This document shows positions 1-6,427 of a stretch of DNA of 11,769 nt, one piece after another; the stretch's first letter is position 1, and each line of letters begins with the position of its first letter. The notes below the pieces were generated by a model, which did no database searches, was not told the DNA's origin, and saw only the letters and a list, made by a program, of their open reading frames with translations. The DNA lies in the NCBI GenBank assembly GCA_020057445.1, contig JAGVFV010000034.1, positions 1 through 11,769 of the forward strand, written 5' to 3'. Source of the stretch: an archaeon (GTDB taxonomy: Archaea; Nanobdellota; Nanobdellia; Woesearchaeales; JAHJEM01). The translations under genes were made by a program, and so were the position numbers.

Positions 1-465
1 CCCACCGGATCAAACGAGGCAGACAGCCTGAAGATCGACATGCCAAAGGCCCAAAGAGGAGTCCAAGTCTTTGTCACAGCAGGAGTTGTGAAGTCAGCAA
101 AGACAGGATCAAGCGGCAGCGAAGCCTTCATCGTCAATAAGGCATCGACAGGAATCGCCGTGCTTGACAAGGATGTCACCCTCGGAAAAGGAAACCTCAT
201 CGTAGTCGGAGGACCTTGTGTGAATACCATTGCACAGGAACTCATGGACAACCCCACGACATGCAGTGAAGGCTTCTCAGCAGGGAAGGCAGTCATCAAA
301 CTGTACGACAGCAAGAATGCATTGCTCGTCGCAGGTTATGGCTGGCAAGACACGCTCGGAGCGGCATACGTCCTTGCGGACTACGACCAATACGACCTCT
401 CTGGAACAGAGATGGAAGTTGTCGTCGCAGACCTCGACACCATAACGGTGAACAAGGTAGCGTAA
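1..465 (+). CDS. S-layer-like surface protein, C-terminal part (5' end outside window)
   Basis: The reading frame is open from base 1 to the TAA at 463-465, so this is the last 154 residues of a longer protein; the first Met in view (position 40) is internal. The sequence resembles the C-terminal domain of DPANN S-layer proteins. It has a segment with GGPCVNTIAQELM, then a second Cys (TTCSEGF), then AVIKLYDSKNALLVAGYGW and a closing beta-rich stretch that includes GTEMEVV. In that family the two cysteines probably form a disulfide and the domain sits outside the cell as part of the surface lattice. There is no membrane segment in the visible part. A T-rich terminator follows the stop codon. 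The family call rests on remembered similarity, not a search. Confidence 0.7.
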   Translation, partial: PTGSNEADSLKIDMPKAQRGVQVFVTAGVVKSAKTGSSGSEAFIVNKASTGIAVLDKDVTLGKGNLIVVGGPCVNTIAQELMDNPTTCSEGFSAGKAVIKLYDSKNALLVAGYGWQDTLGAAYVLADYDQYDLSGTEMEVVVADLDTITVNKVA

Positions 466-496
466 GCGTCTCGGACGCAACGTCGATAAACAACAA

Positions 497-527
497 TTTT
501 TTTTTCTCTTTTTTTTTCTTTTCTTTC
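497..527 (+). terminator. T-rich transcription terminator after the S-layer-like gene
   Basis: A nearly uninterrupted pyrimidine stretch on the + strand, with T runs of nine separated by single C or CTC, begins 31 nt after the stop codon. Archaeal RNA polymerase terminates at such U-tracts without needing a hairpin. A strongly expressed surface-protein gene upstream fits this placement. Confidence 0.65.
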
Positions 528-537
528 AATCGCAATA

Positions 538-545
538 TTTATATA
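538..545 (+). promoter_or_regulatory. TATA box for the 630-aa exported protein gene
   Basis: TTTATATA begins 32 nt before the ATG at 570, so transcription would start at or within a few bases of the start codon. A GAGG at 561-564, five bases before ATG, could act as a short ribosome binding site if a few leader bases are made. Confidence 0.7.
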
Positions 546-569
546 GGCTGATTTTCTCAAGAGGAATCT

Positions 570-2462
570 ATGAAGCTTGGTGCCGTGGTCCTTTTTGTCC
601 TCCTCTATACTCTCCCTCTCTGCCATGCAGAGACAAGCGTCTACACTGATTGGCAGCACTCAGGAGATTCTTTCACCATCACCCTTGATGGCAAAGAGGA
701 AATCCACTATATCACCTATTTCATCTATGAGCGCAAAAACGACAAGGTCAACAAGCTCTTCTGGAAACGAGGGACGCAAGGGTTCACCCTCATGCTTGGC
801 GACTGCAAGACCGACTCGTTCTACAAATACTGCTTCAACGACACGAGCTGGAAGGATAGCGTCGATGGAGGACAGCTCATCTACCAGCATGGCGATGAAT
901 ACCCTGGCGTGAAGATCACCATCTCCAAATTCGGCCCTGATATCCAGATACTACGGGAATCTACAGAAGGAACAAGCCTGAACATCTATCAAGAGACAAA
1001 AGTCAACGTAAAACTCACCAATATCGGCGACCGGAAAGCAGACCTCACCTATCAAGACTTTCCTCCTTCCCTCGTGGAATTGCGCTCCTACAACGGCTTT
1101 ACAAAGGATCCTGTCCATAAATTCCTCGAATGGGAAGGATTCCTCTACCCTGAAGAATACACTCCACCGCTCCATTATGTCATCAAGCCAGTCACGTACG
1201 AATCATTCATGATACCCTCATTTCTCAACTTCACCTATGAAGGCAAGACCTACAATGCAACAGTCCCTACACTCTCATTCTCCATCACAAAACCATGGGC
1301 ATATGCATCATCCCTTTCTCCCGGAATCATGGGACTGTATGAGACTGCAACCCTCACTGTCAGCTTTGGCAATGACGATAAGTACAGGGACATGGCCGTG
1401 TTTGTCCGCCTCTTCATACCAAAAGAGCTTGACGTCCTCCAAAAACCGACTAGCGTCACAAAAGAAGGAGACTATTATATCTACCGCACAAGACTTGGAC
1501 CTCAAAAAGACTACGAATTCTACCTGACACTGCGAGGAGGAAACACAGGCAACTATAACATCACCACCTACGCAGAGCTTATCCTTGATGGAGAGCTATT
1601 CACTGAAAAGAACTCACATCCCCTTTCCATCGAAGCGACGACACTCACGCCGAAACTTAGGCTTGTCGACAATTCTGCCGAAGGAGGGACCAAAGTACGT
1701 CTGGTCGCAGAGCTCAAGAACATGGATGACTTCCAGAAACTACGGGACATCACAGGTGTTGTGTCAGGACCCCTCCTCCCTTCAGCCCTTTATGTTGAAG
1801 ACGCAATCCTGGAAGAGGAAAAGCTTGAAAAATACGTCGATGAATACCTCACCACGCCAATAACAAACACCAAGCTCGAATATACATTCTGGTTCAACGG
1901 GACATACAAGCTCGTATCAGAAGAACCCCATAATTTTTCGACTTCTGCGATCCTCACGGTCAATCCTGCAGGCGGAGACCACTTTGAGATCACCCAAGAA
2001 GCGAGCGATGATATCCTTGCCCGCGGCGACAACATGACCATAAAAGTATTCGTAAAGAACCTCAAAGACTACGGCGCCTTTCGGATCGACGTGAAAGACG
2101 AGCTCTCGCCAGACATCAAGGTCATCGCAGGCACGAACAAGAACATCCTCGACCTGGAGGGGCAAGAGAAAAAGCAGGTCTACCTCTACATGGTGGAAGT
2201 CCCAAAGAACTACCTTGACAGCTCATTTGACATGACGACGAAGATCATATTCCAGGAATACACGCTCGAACAGGCCAAGACAATCACCGTGATTGCGCCT
2301 GTCAACGACACGCCGCCGATCGAAAACACGACCATCGTCGACGGGAACAGCACGGACACCCCCCTTCCTGATGATGACAACATCGTCGTGACGCAGAAGA
2401 AAGAAGGATTCTTCATCAGGCTCGTCAACGCGCTCACTGACTTCTTCGACAAGATATTCTAA
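570..2462 (+). CDS. Large exported protein of unknown function with amphipathic C-terminal tail
   Basis: This 630-residue protein starts with a clear Sec-type signal peptide (MKLGAVVLFVLLYTLPLCHA, cleavage probably after residue 20). The rest is beta-rich and has no second membrane segment. Several stretches look like immunoglobulin-like or CARDB/NEW3-type repeats, for example KVNVKLTNIGDRKADL, ATLTVSFGNDDKYRDM and MTIKVFVKNLKDYG, so three or more tandem beta-sandwich domains are likely. About ten N-x-S/T sequons (NDTS, NFT, NAT, NIT, NGT, NFS, NMT, NDT, NTT, NST) suggest a glycosylated extracellular protein. The end is a Thr/Pro/Asp-rich linker (about residues 580-605) followed by an amphipathic helix, GFFIRLVNALTDFFDKIF, which could hold the protein on the membrane. 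The ATG at 570 is set by the signal peptide and the TATA box 32 nt upstream. It is a single-gene unit, convergent with the radical SAM gene. I do not recognise a specific function. Confidence 0.8.
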   Translation: MKLGAVVLFVLLYTLPLCHAETSVYTDWQHSGDSFTITLDGKEEIHYITYFIYERKNDKVNKLFWKRGTQGFTLMLGDCKTDSFYKYCFNDTSWKDSVDGGQLIYQHGDEYPGVKITISKFGPDIQILRESTEGTSLNIYQETKVNVKLTNIGDRKADLTYQDFPPSLVELRSYNGFTKDPVHKFLEWEGFLYPEEYTPPLHYVIKPVTYESFMIPSFLNFTYEGKTYNATVPTLSFSITKPWAYASSLSPGIMGLYETATLTVSFGNDDKYRDMAVFVRLFIPKELDVLQKPTSVTKEGDYYIYRTRLGPQKDYEFYLTLRGGNTGNYNITTYAELILDGELFTEKNSHPLSIEATTLTPKLRLVDNSAEGGTKVRLVAELKNMDDFQKLRDITGVVSGPLLPSALYVEDAILEEEKLEKYVDEYLTTPITNTKLEYTFWFNGTYKLVSEEPHNFSTSAILTVNPAGGDHFEITQEASDDILARGDNMTIKVFVKNLKDYGAFRIDVKDELSPDIKVIAGTNKNILDLEGQEKKQVYLYMVEVPKNYLDSSFDMTTKIIFQEYTLEQAKTITVIAPVNDTPPIENTTIVDGNSTDTPLPDDDNIVVTQKKEGFFIRLVNALTDFFDKIF

Positions 2463-2553
2463 GATTATCCTGGTGGCGCGCTGTCCAAGCCATCATGAAC
2501 AGATACGTGATCAGGCATCTTCTTAACGAGAACAGGTTGTAGCGCGGTGCTCA

Positions 2554-3756
2554 TCATGCCGGAACTCCCTTGAACACGTTATGCTTGTCCCTTATTATCT
2601 TCACAGAGACCGTGGTTCCTTCCTTCACGGCTTTGCCCTTCGGGAAAAAGACAGTGATGACACGTTCATTGGCGACACACACGAATTCTCCCGCATACTT
2701 TCCAGGAAAAGAGATATGCGCCCGCAGCCTATCCCCCTTCACAAAAGGCTTTTCCAACACTTTATCGTCGACAAAATGAAAGAGGTCCTTCAGGCGGAGA
2801 TCAACGGCGTACTTCTTTTCCCACAAGTCAAGCTTTCCAAAAAACGCATCCATGGATATTCCCTTTGCAGGCGACCTCCCTTCGCCATATTCGAGGAAAT
2901 TCTGAATGCCGATCGGGCATCGGAGTTCTTTTGAAAGGACTATTATCTTCTCGATCTCAAGATCATTGACTCCGGGAAGAAAGACAGGCGCAAGGAGAAG
3001 CACGTCCCTTTTCGAGAGGAACCTGGCAAGAGAAAGAACATGTCCGAGAGGATAAGCGCCTCCGGCAAGCTTCGAAGCAAGATCAGGGTCTAGCGCGTGC
3101 AAAGAAAGATCGAAACGGGTCATCCCTGCGTCGATAAGCCTGTGTGCATCCTCCTCTGTCAAGAGGACGCCATTCGTGTCGATCGCGATGTCCTTGACCT
3201 TTTCTATCTTTTTCAGGTCTTGCACAAGCTGTAAAAGCTTTGGATAGAGCGTGGGTTCGCTATGGCCTGCGATGTGCGCCTCAAGCACTCCCTTCTTCAT
3301 CTTCGAAAGCCTCTCGAATTCCTGGATAAGATATTCCTCTTCGATAATCACATCAGTCACTTTCCTGCTTTTTGTCCCCTCATCCACAGAGCAGAATGTG
3401 CAATTGAGGTTGCAGCCTGTCATGGGCTTTATCTCGATGACATTCGTATCCCGATCGACAAGGCCGAACACGTTCGAGCCGATGAGGGGGACTCCTGAAT
3501 TACGATGGACATAGACTGTCCTTCGGTTATTCACGCCGACCATCTGCGAGAAGCCTTTCTGCAGAAGCAGGGAAAACTTGGTGTTCGCGCTCTTTTCTGA
3601 ACAATCGAACTCAAGCTCATGCTTCCTGACTACAACATCGCCAATCGCGAGAAGATCTGCCTTCTTGATCGAGAACCTGCAGATCCTCATGAAGAGGACG
3701 AGCACGTCATCTCCCTTGTCTATGAATTCAAGGTCTTCATACGCGAGGACTGTCAT
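2554..3756 (-). CDS. Radical SAM enzyme with TRAM-like C-terminal domain (COG2100-like)
   Basis: A 400-residue iron-sulfur enzyme. The signature CNLNCTFC (C115, C119, C122; CX3CX2C) binds the [4Fe-4S] cluster that reductively cleaves S-adenosylmethionine. Downstream are the expected barrel elements: a HIAGHSEPTLYP glycine-rich segment near residues 160-175, IAIDTNGVLLT, and FDLSLHALDP. The last ~70 residues (from about FVKGDRLRAHI to the end) look like a small TRAM-type RNA-binding beta-barrel. The N-terminal ~100 residues are a separate domain. The whole resembles archaeal COG2100-type radical SAM proteins of unknown substrate; the C-terminal domain suggests a nucleic-acid substrate, but that is inference. 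I chose ATG at 3756 over an in-frame TTG at 3765, because a TATA-like ATTTTAATAA at 3781-3790 would place transcription start almost exactly at 3756. It is divergent from Gins51. Confidence 0.8.
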   Translation of the reverse strand: MTVLAYEDLEFIDKGDDVLVLFMRICRFSIKKADLLAIGDVVVRKHELEFDCSEKSANTKFSLLLQKGFSQMVGVNNRRTVYVHRNSGVPLIGSNVFGLVDRDTNVIEIKPMTGCNLNCTFCSVDEGTKSRKVTDVIIEEEYLIQEFERLSKMKKGVLEAHIAGHSEPTLYPKLLQLVQDLKKIEKVKDIAIDTNGVLLTEEDAHRLIDAGMTRFDLSLHALDPDLASKLAGGAYPLGHVLSLARFLSKRDVLLLAPVFLPGVNDLEIEKIIVLSKELRCPIGIQNFLEYGEGRSPAKGISMDAFFGKLDLWEKKYAVDLRLKDLFHFVDDKVLEKPFVKGDRLRAHISFPGKYAGEFVCVANERVITVFFPKGKAVKEGTTVSVKIIRDKHNVFKGVPA

Positions 3757-3780
3757 ATTGACCAAGAGAGCGCGTTCCCC

Positions 3781-3790
3781 TTATTAAAAT
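3781..3790 (-). promoter_or_regulatory. TATA box for the radical SAM gene
   Basis: On the minus strand this reads ATTTTAATAA. Its first T is 33 nt upstream of the ATG at 3756, matching the spacing of the other promoters in the window and predicting a leaderless mRNA. Confidence 0.55.
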
Positions 3791-3853
3791 CTCATTTTCT
3801 ACCACTGTATTCACTGGTGGTTTAACCAAGTCTTCCTGCTCGTGGAAAATGAG
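3791..3853. repeat. 9-bp inverted repeat flanking a smaller hairpin, between divergent genes
   Basis: CTCATTTTC (3791-3799) is the exact reverse complement of GAAAATGAG (3845-3853). Inside lie a second inverted repeat, ACCAC/GTGGT (3801-3805 / 3817-3821), a CACTG direct repeat (3803-3807 and 3812-3816) and the 9-base palindrome GGTTTAACC (3819-3827). It starts immediately upstream of the radical SAM TATA box, so it could be a regulator-binding region or an extra arm of the structured element that follows. Its function is unknown. Confidence 0.5.
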
Positions 3854-3856
3854 AAC

Positions 3857-4030
3857 AAAAAATCCGACCCGAGCCCAGCAGGGCGAGTACACAAAGAAAT
3901 CCTTCAGGATTTCTTGTGCAGAAAATGCATGAGCATTTTCTTGCACCACCAGTCTGTGACTATTTTGTTCTTTAAAAACAAAATGCCAACAATCCGACAG
4001 GATTGTTGATCGGTGGTGGTCGGATTTTTT
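3857..4030. ncRNA. Five-hairpin fold-back element with 13-bp terminal inverted repeats (ncRNA or MITE-like repeat)
   Basis: There is no protein gene in the 432 bp between 3757 and 4188; this element fills most of it. Its ends, AAAAAATCCGACC (3857-3869) and GGTCGGATTTTTT (4018-4030), are perfect inverted repeats. Inside are five hairpins. A is GCCC/GGGC (3873-3884). B is AAGAAATCC-TTCA-GGATTTCTT (3894-3915). C is GTGCA+GAAAATGC-ATGA-GCATTTTC+TGCAC with one bulged T (3916-3946). D is ATTTTGTT/AACAAAAT (3962-3984). E is CAACAATCC-GACA-GGATTGTTG (3987-4008). A further helix, CCACC (3946-3950) with GGTGG (4012-4016), encloses D and E. Either strand would end in a GC-containing stem plus a T run, so strand is left open. 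A structured RNA or a small non-autonomous mobile or repeat element both fit; no target-site duplication is visible. It matches no archaeal RNA family I know (no RNase P or SRP signatures). Confidence 0.6.
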
Positions 4031-4070
4031 TGATATTGGGTTTATTACCATCTTACCCACTAATTAATTC

Positions 4071-4136
4071 CGCAAACTTGCCTTCCCATTCTAGTCCGTT
4101 TCTGCAGAATGGAGAAACAGGGGTGGCGAGTTTGCG
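4071..4136. repeat. 66-bp imperfect palindrome just upstream of the Gins51 promoter
   Basis: CGCAAACTTGCC (4071-4082) pairs with GGCGAGTTTGCG (4125-4136) over 12 positions with one G-U wobble. Inside, CCATTCT (4086-4092) pairs with AGAATGG (4106-4112). The right arm ends 22 nt before the Gins51 TATA box. It could be an operator, a hairpin RNA or part of a repeat; an A/T palindrome TAATTAATT (4061-4069) abuts its left end. Confidence 0.5.
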
Positions 4137-4150
4137 TTATTTGTTTTGCG

Positions 4151-4166
4151 GCGAAAGGTATAAAAA
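4151..4166 (+). promoter_or_regulatory. BRE/TATA promoter of Gins51
   Basis: A purine-rich BRE-like GCGAAAG (4151-4157) runs directly into TATAAAAA (4159-4166). The first T of the TATA lies 30 nt before the ATG at 4189, so the mRNA should be leaderless. This promoter decides the start codon, because the frame is open further upstream. Confidence 0.8.
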
Positions 4167-4188
4167 CGCAGGTAGTATCCTTTTGACC

Positions 4189-4923
4189 ATGGTTGAGGTC
4201 AGGATCAGTTACGAGACCCTTTTTGACATCCTCCGACGGGAAAAGCAAAAAGAAGAGCTCCAGGACCTCCCGGCCACATTCATTTCTGACGTCGCTTCCT
4301 ATCTTCTGGAAAAGGAGGCAATCCTGAAGAAGAGCAAAGAAGAAGGAAACCCGTTCATCGCAAAGGAACAGGAGTCTGTCCGCCTCCAGCTCCACAACAT
4401 CAAGAAGATCATCAGGGAACTCTTCGAACGGCGGGAAAACAAGATCATCAGGCTTGCCCAGGACAAGGTGCGCACAGGGCAAAATCCCCTGAACCTGCTC
4501 CTTGAAGAGCAATCGCTCTACGACGCGATCCACGCGGGAGTCAATGACCATCGGACTGTGTTTGTTCATGCGCTCCTTGCGGGAAAATTGGTGCAGGACG
4601 AGAACCGGACATTGTCCTTTCCAAGTTCAAATCCGACAATCACCAACCAGACAATCAGCCACCGGCATGAGGAATTCACGTCGATTGCCAAAAAGGAATC
4701 TGACCTGATAGCATCAGAACCTAAACCAGCTCCTGAAACATCCCCTTTGACCATCCCTGACGCTCCCACAAAAAATGTGCGCATACTCTCCCCTCTTCCC
4801 AAGTTTGTCGGTACAGAGCTTGAGGTCTATGGCCCCTTTGACCAGGAAGATGTCACCACCCTTCCAAGCATCATCGCAGACCTCCTTATAAGGAAGGGAC
4901 GTGCTGAGGAAGTTATTGAATAG
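4189..4923 (+). CDS. DNA replication complex GINS subunit, Gins51 (Gins15) type
   Basis: This 244-residue protein is a GINS subunit, part of the archaeal CMG-like replicative helicase with MCM and Cdc45/RecJ. The N-terminal A domain is helical (residues 1 to about 130) and carries the family-typical stretch IKKIIRELFERRENKIIRLAQ. A low-complexity linker follows (about 145-195, rich in Ser, Thr and Pro). The small C-terminal B domain is at about 197-244 (VRILSPLPKFVG, then EVYGPFDQEDVTTLP and a terminal helix). The A-then-B order is that of Gins51/Sld5-Psf1-type subunits; single-GINS archaea form homotetramers. The frame is open back to 4003, but ATG at 4189 fits both the BRE/TATA and the usual N-terminus. 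In archaea GINS genes are often found near the L44e cluster, as here. Confidence 0.88.
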   Translation: MVEVRISYETLFDILRREKQKEELQDLPATFISDVASYLLEKEAILKKSKEEGNPFIAKEQESVRLQLHNIKKIIRELFERRENKIIRLAQDKVRTGQNPLNLLLEEQSLYDAIHAGVNDHRTVFVHALLAGKLVQDENRTLSFPSSNPTITNQTISHRHEEFTSIAKKESDLIASEPKPAPETSPLTIPDAPTKNVRILSPLPKFVGTELEVYGPFDQEDVTTLPSIIADLLIRKGRAEEVIE

Positions 4924-4936
4924 ACCCCTCGAAACC

Positions 4937-4944
4937 TTTTTAAA
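4937..4944 (+). promoter_or_regulatory. TATA box of the L44e-S27e-aIF2alpha-Nop10-PAC2 operon
   Basis: TTTTTAAA sits 14 nt after the Gins51 stop. At the 30-33 nt spacing seen at the other promoters of this window, transcription would begin at about 4967-4970. That is the first base of the long paired structure (4969) and 185 nt before the L44e start codon. Confidence 0.65.
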
Positions 4945-4968
4945 GAAACTGCGACTTTCTTTGGTATA

Positions 4969-5144
4969 GTTTGTTTAGCACCTTCGAAACGCTTGAGACT
5001 TAAACAAGTGGTCCTGCTTCCCCGTAGGTCATTGGAACGAAGTTCCTATGACGCTGAGAAACTCCGTTTCCCAGCGGGGCGACCCCCAGCGACGGACAGG
5101 ATTCCATCCAAGAAAGCGTTTCGACCTTAGGGCGCTAAACAAAC
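4969..5144 (+). ncRNA. Structured RNA leader (or processed ncRNA) upstream of L44e
   Basis: The 176 nt fold into a closed multi-branched structure. Outer helix P1 is GTTTGTTTAGC (4969-4979) with GCTAAACAAAC (5134-5144), 11 perfect pairs. CCT/AGG (4981-4983 / 5129-5131) continues it into helix P2, TCGAAACGCTT (4984-4994) with AAGCGTTTCGA (5114-5124), again 11 perfect pairs. Within are TGG+TCCTG with CAGGA+CCA (5009-5016 / 5097-5106, TT bulge) and CCCCG/CGGGG (5020-5024 / 5075-5079). The latter can enclose hairpin GTCAT-T-GGAAC-GAA-GTTCC-T-ATGAC (5028-5052) and hairpin GCTG-A-GAAAC-TCC-GTTTC-C-CAGC (5053-5075). GGGG-CGA-CCCC (5076-5086) is a competing fold. There is no T run before L44e, so transcription should read through. 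Regulation of the operon, possibly by a ribosomal protein it encodes, is inference. It lacks RNase P, SRP and tRNA signatures. Confidence 0.65.
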
Positions 5145-5154
5145 CCGAGGAACA

Positions 5155-5466
5155 ATGAAAAAGCCCAAGACCATCAATCGCTATTGCAGGGTCTGCAAGA
5201 AGCACACCCCTCACAAGGTCTCAGACAGCAAGAAAAGAGGCAGGAATGCCGCGCGGCCCATGAGCTTTGGGTCAAACAAGCGGGTACGGGCAAGAGGCCA
5301 GAGACGGGGCTTTGGCAACCAAGGACGCTATTCCAGGCCCACAAAGCCTAAAATGACAGGAAAAAAGCTCTCCAAAAAGACTGACTTTCGCTTCACCTGC
5401 TCAGTCTGCAAGAAATCAAGCGCACAACGCTACGGCATCCGCGCAAAGAAAATCGAACTCATCTAG
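5155..5466 (+). CDS. rpl44e: 50S ribosomal protein L44e (eL42)
   Basis: This 103-residue, very basic protein is the archaeal/eukaryal L44e (eL42), which binds 23S rRNA near the E site. Two CxxC pairs form its zinc site: C11/C14 in RYCRVCKKHTPHKV and C82/C85 in FTCSVCKKSS. The middle holds the typical run RRGFGNQGRYSRP. It is slightly longer than the usual 92-95 residues. A GAGG at 5147-5150 lies four bases before ATG and just outside the closing helix of the leader RNA. It is the first gene of the operon. Confidence 0.95.
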   Translation: MKKPKTINRYCRVCKKHTPHKVSDSKKRGRNAARPMSFGSNKRVRARGQRRGFGNQGRYSRPTKPKMTGKKLSKKTDFRFTCSVCKKSSAQRYGIRAKKIELI

Positions 5467-5474
5467 GTGCAACA

Positions 5475-5651
5475 ATGGAAATCACCAACTCGACATTCAT
5501 CAAGATCCGCTGCCCAAAATGCAAGAATGAGCAGATAACCTTCGGCAAATCAGCAACATACGTCAAATGCCTGGTCTGCGGAAAACCGCTCACAGACCCC
5601 ACCGGAGGAAAAAGTCGGGTAAAAGCACGCGTCCTAGAAGTGCTGGATTAA
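5475..5651 (+). CDS. rps27e: 30S ribosomal protein S27e (eS27)
   Basis: A 58-residue zinc-ribbon protein of the small subunit. CPKC (C13, C16) and CLVC (C32, C35) make the C4 zinc site, followed by the usual GKPLTDPTGGKSR segment and a short C-terminal strand. The length is near the archaeal norm of about 60. It starts 8 bp after L44e with AGGTG (5465-5469) five bases before ATG, and ends 5 bp before aIF2-alpha. Confidence 0.93.
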   Translation: MEITNSTFIKIRCPKCKNEQITFGKSATYVKCLVCGKPLTDPTGGKSRVKARVLEVLD

Positions 5652-5656
5652 TACCT

Positions 5657-6427
5657 ATGCGCTACCAGAGGGAAGGGTTTCCGGACGAGGACGACATTCT
5701 TCTCTGTACAGTCAAAAACGTGCAATACCACTCTGTCTTCGTCAGCCTCGACCATTACGGAGGAAAACAAGGCCTCATCCACATATCAGAAATCTCTCCA
5801 GGACGCATCAGGAACATCCGTGATTTTGTCGTCGAAGGAAAAAAGATATTGTGCAAGGTCCTCAAGGTCGACCCGGCAAAAGGCCACATCGACCTCTCGC
5901 TTCGCAGGGTCAATGAATCACAAAAGCGCCTGATCAATGACAAGATCAAGCAAGAGCAGCGCGCAGAGAACATCATCGACGTCTTTGCAGAACAGCAAAA
6001 AATCAACAAGGACGAAGCATATGCTCTGATCGCAAAGCCCATACTTGAGGAATACATCTTCCTCCATGAAGCGTTCAATGATGTCGTCGAAAACGACCTT
6101 GACCTGGAAAAATACAACTATAAAAAAGAATTCATCGCCCCCCTCATCAAGCTCATCAAAGAGAAAATCACACCCCCAGAATATGAGCATGGCGGGATCT
6201 TGACCATCAAAATATACTCAGAAGACGGCATCGATTGCGTCAAAGAGGCGCTCCAGAGGGCGGCGCAAGTAGACAAGAAAATCACCCTCAAATACAGCGG
6301 CGGAGGAACATACTCCATAAAAGCAGTCTCCCGCGACAGCAAAGAAGCAGAGCAGATCGTCACAAAGGCAGTCGAGGAGTGCAGGAAATATGTCGAAGGA
6401 AAGAAAGGAGTCTTCGAATTCGCATGA
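5657..6427 (+). CDS. Translation initiation factor aIF2 subunit alpha
   Basis: A 256-residue subunit of aIF2, the heterotrimeric GTPase that brings initiator Met-tRNA to the small ribosomal subunit. Domain 1 is an S1-type OB fold (about residues 8-85) with the strongly conserved YGGKQGLIHISEIS, NIRDFVVEGKK and KGHIDLSLRRV motifs; the Ser of SEIS corresponds to the region of eukaryotic Ser51. A helical domain follows (about 90-170), then the alpha/beta C-terminal domain (about 175-256) that contacts aIF2-gamma. ATG at 5657 is chosen because the open frame upstream overlaps S27e and does not resemble the family. The stop overlaps the Nop10 start (ATGA). Confidence 0.95.
   Translation: MRYQREGFPDEDDILLCTVKNVQYHSVFVSLDHYGGKQGLIHISEISPGRIRNIRDFVVEGKKILCKVLKVDPAKGHIDLSLRRVNESQKRLINDKIKQEQRAENIIDVFAEQQKINKDEAYALIAKPILEEYIFLHEAFNDVVENDLDLEKYNYKKEFIAPLIKLIKEKITPPEYEHGGILTIKIYSEDGIDCVKEALQRAAQVDKKITLKYSGGGTYSIKAVSRDSKEAEQIVTKAVEECRKYVEGKKGVFEFA

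Noticed and set aside
2476..2546. CGCGCT/AGCGCG inverted repeat in the convergent 91-bp gap
   Set aside because: Only six base pairs, with a loop near 60 nt and no T run on either strand; too weak to call a terminator.
3857..4030. CRISPR array or insertion sequence with transposase
   Set aside because: There are no regularly spaced direct repeats with spacers, and no transposase-like coding sequence or clear target-site duplication.
3737..4060. 107-residue open frame on the minus strand across the intergenic fold-back element
   Set aside because: It runs through all the hairpins and terminal inverted repeats, overlaps the radical SAM promoter and start in another frame, and has no ribosome binding site or promoter of its own. 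Its openness is more likely a by-product of the palindromic sequence.
4003..4188. Upstream extension of Gins51 to an earlier start at 4003
   Set aside because: The extension would cross the palindrome and the BRE/TATA promoter, and gives residues unlike the GINS family.
4060..4569. 169-residue open frame on the minus strand inside Gins51
   Set aside because: It is antisense to a well-recognised gene, and has Cys- and Phe-rich shadow composition.
4969..5144. Identification of the L44e leader as RNase P RNA, SRP RNA, tRNA or H/ACA guide RNA
   Set aside because: The conserved P4 and CR elements of RNase P, the SRP helix 8 GGAAG motif, tRNA T-arm signals and an H/ACA-style 3' ACA box in the right place are not seen.
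5567..5656. N-terminal extension of aIF2-alpha to 5567
   Set aside because: It lies inside S27e in another frame and encodes an Arg/Lys-rich shadow; family N-termini match the ATG at 5657.
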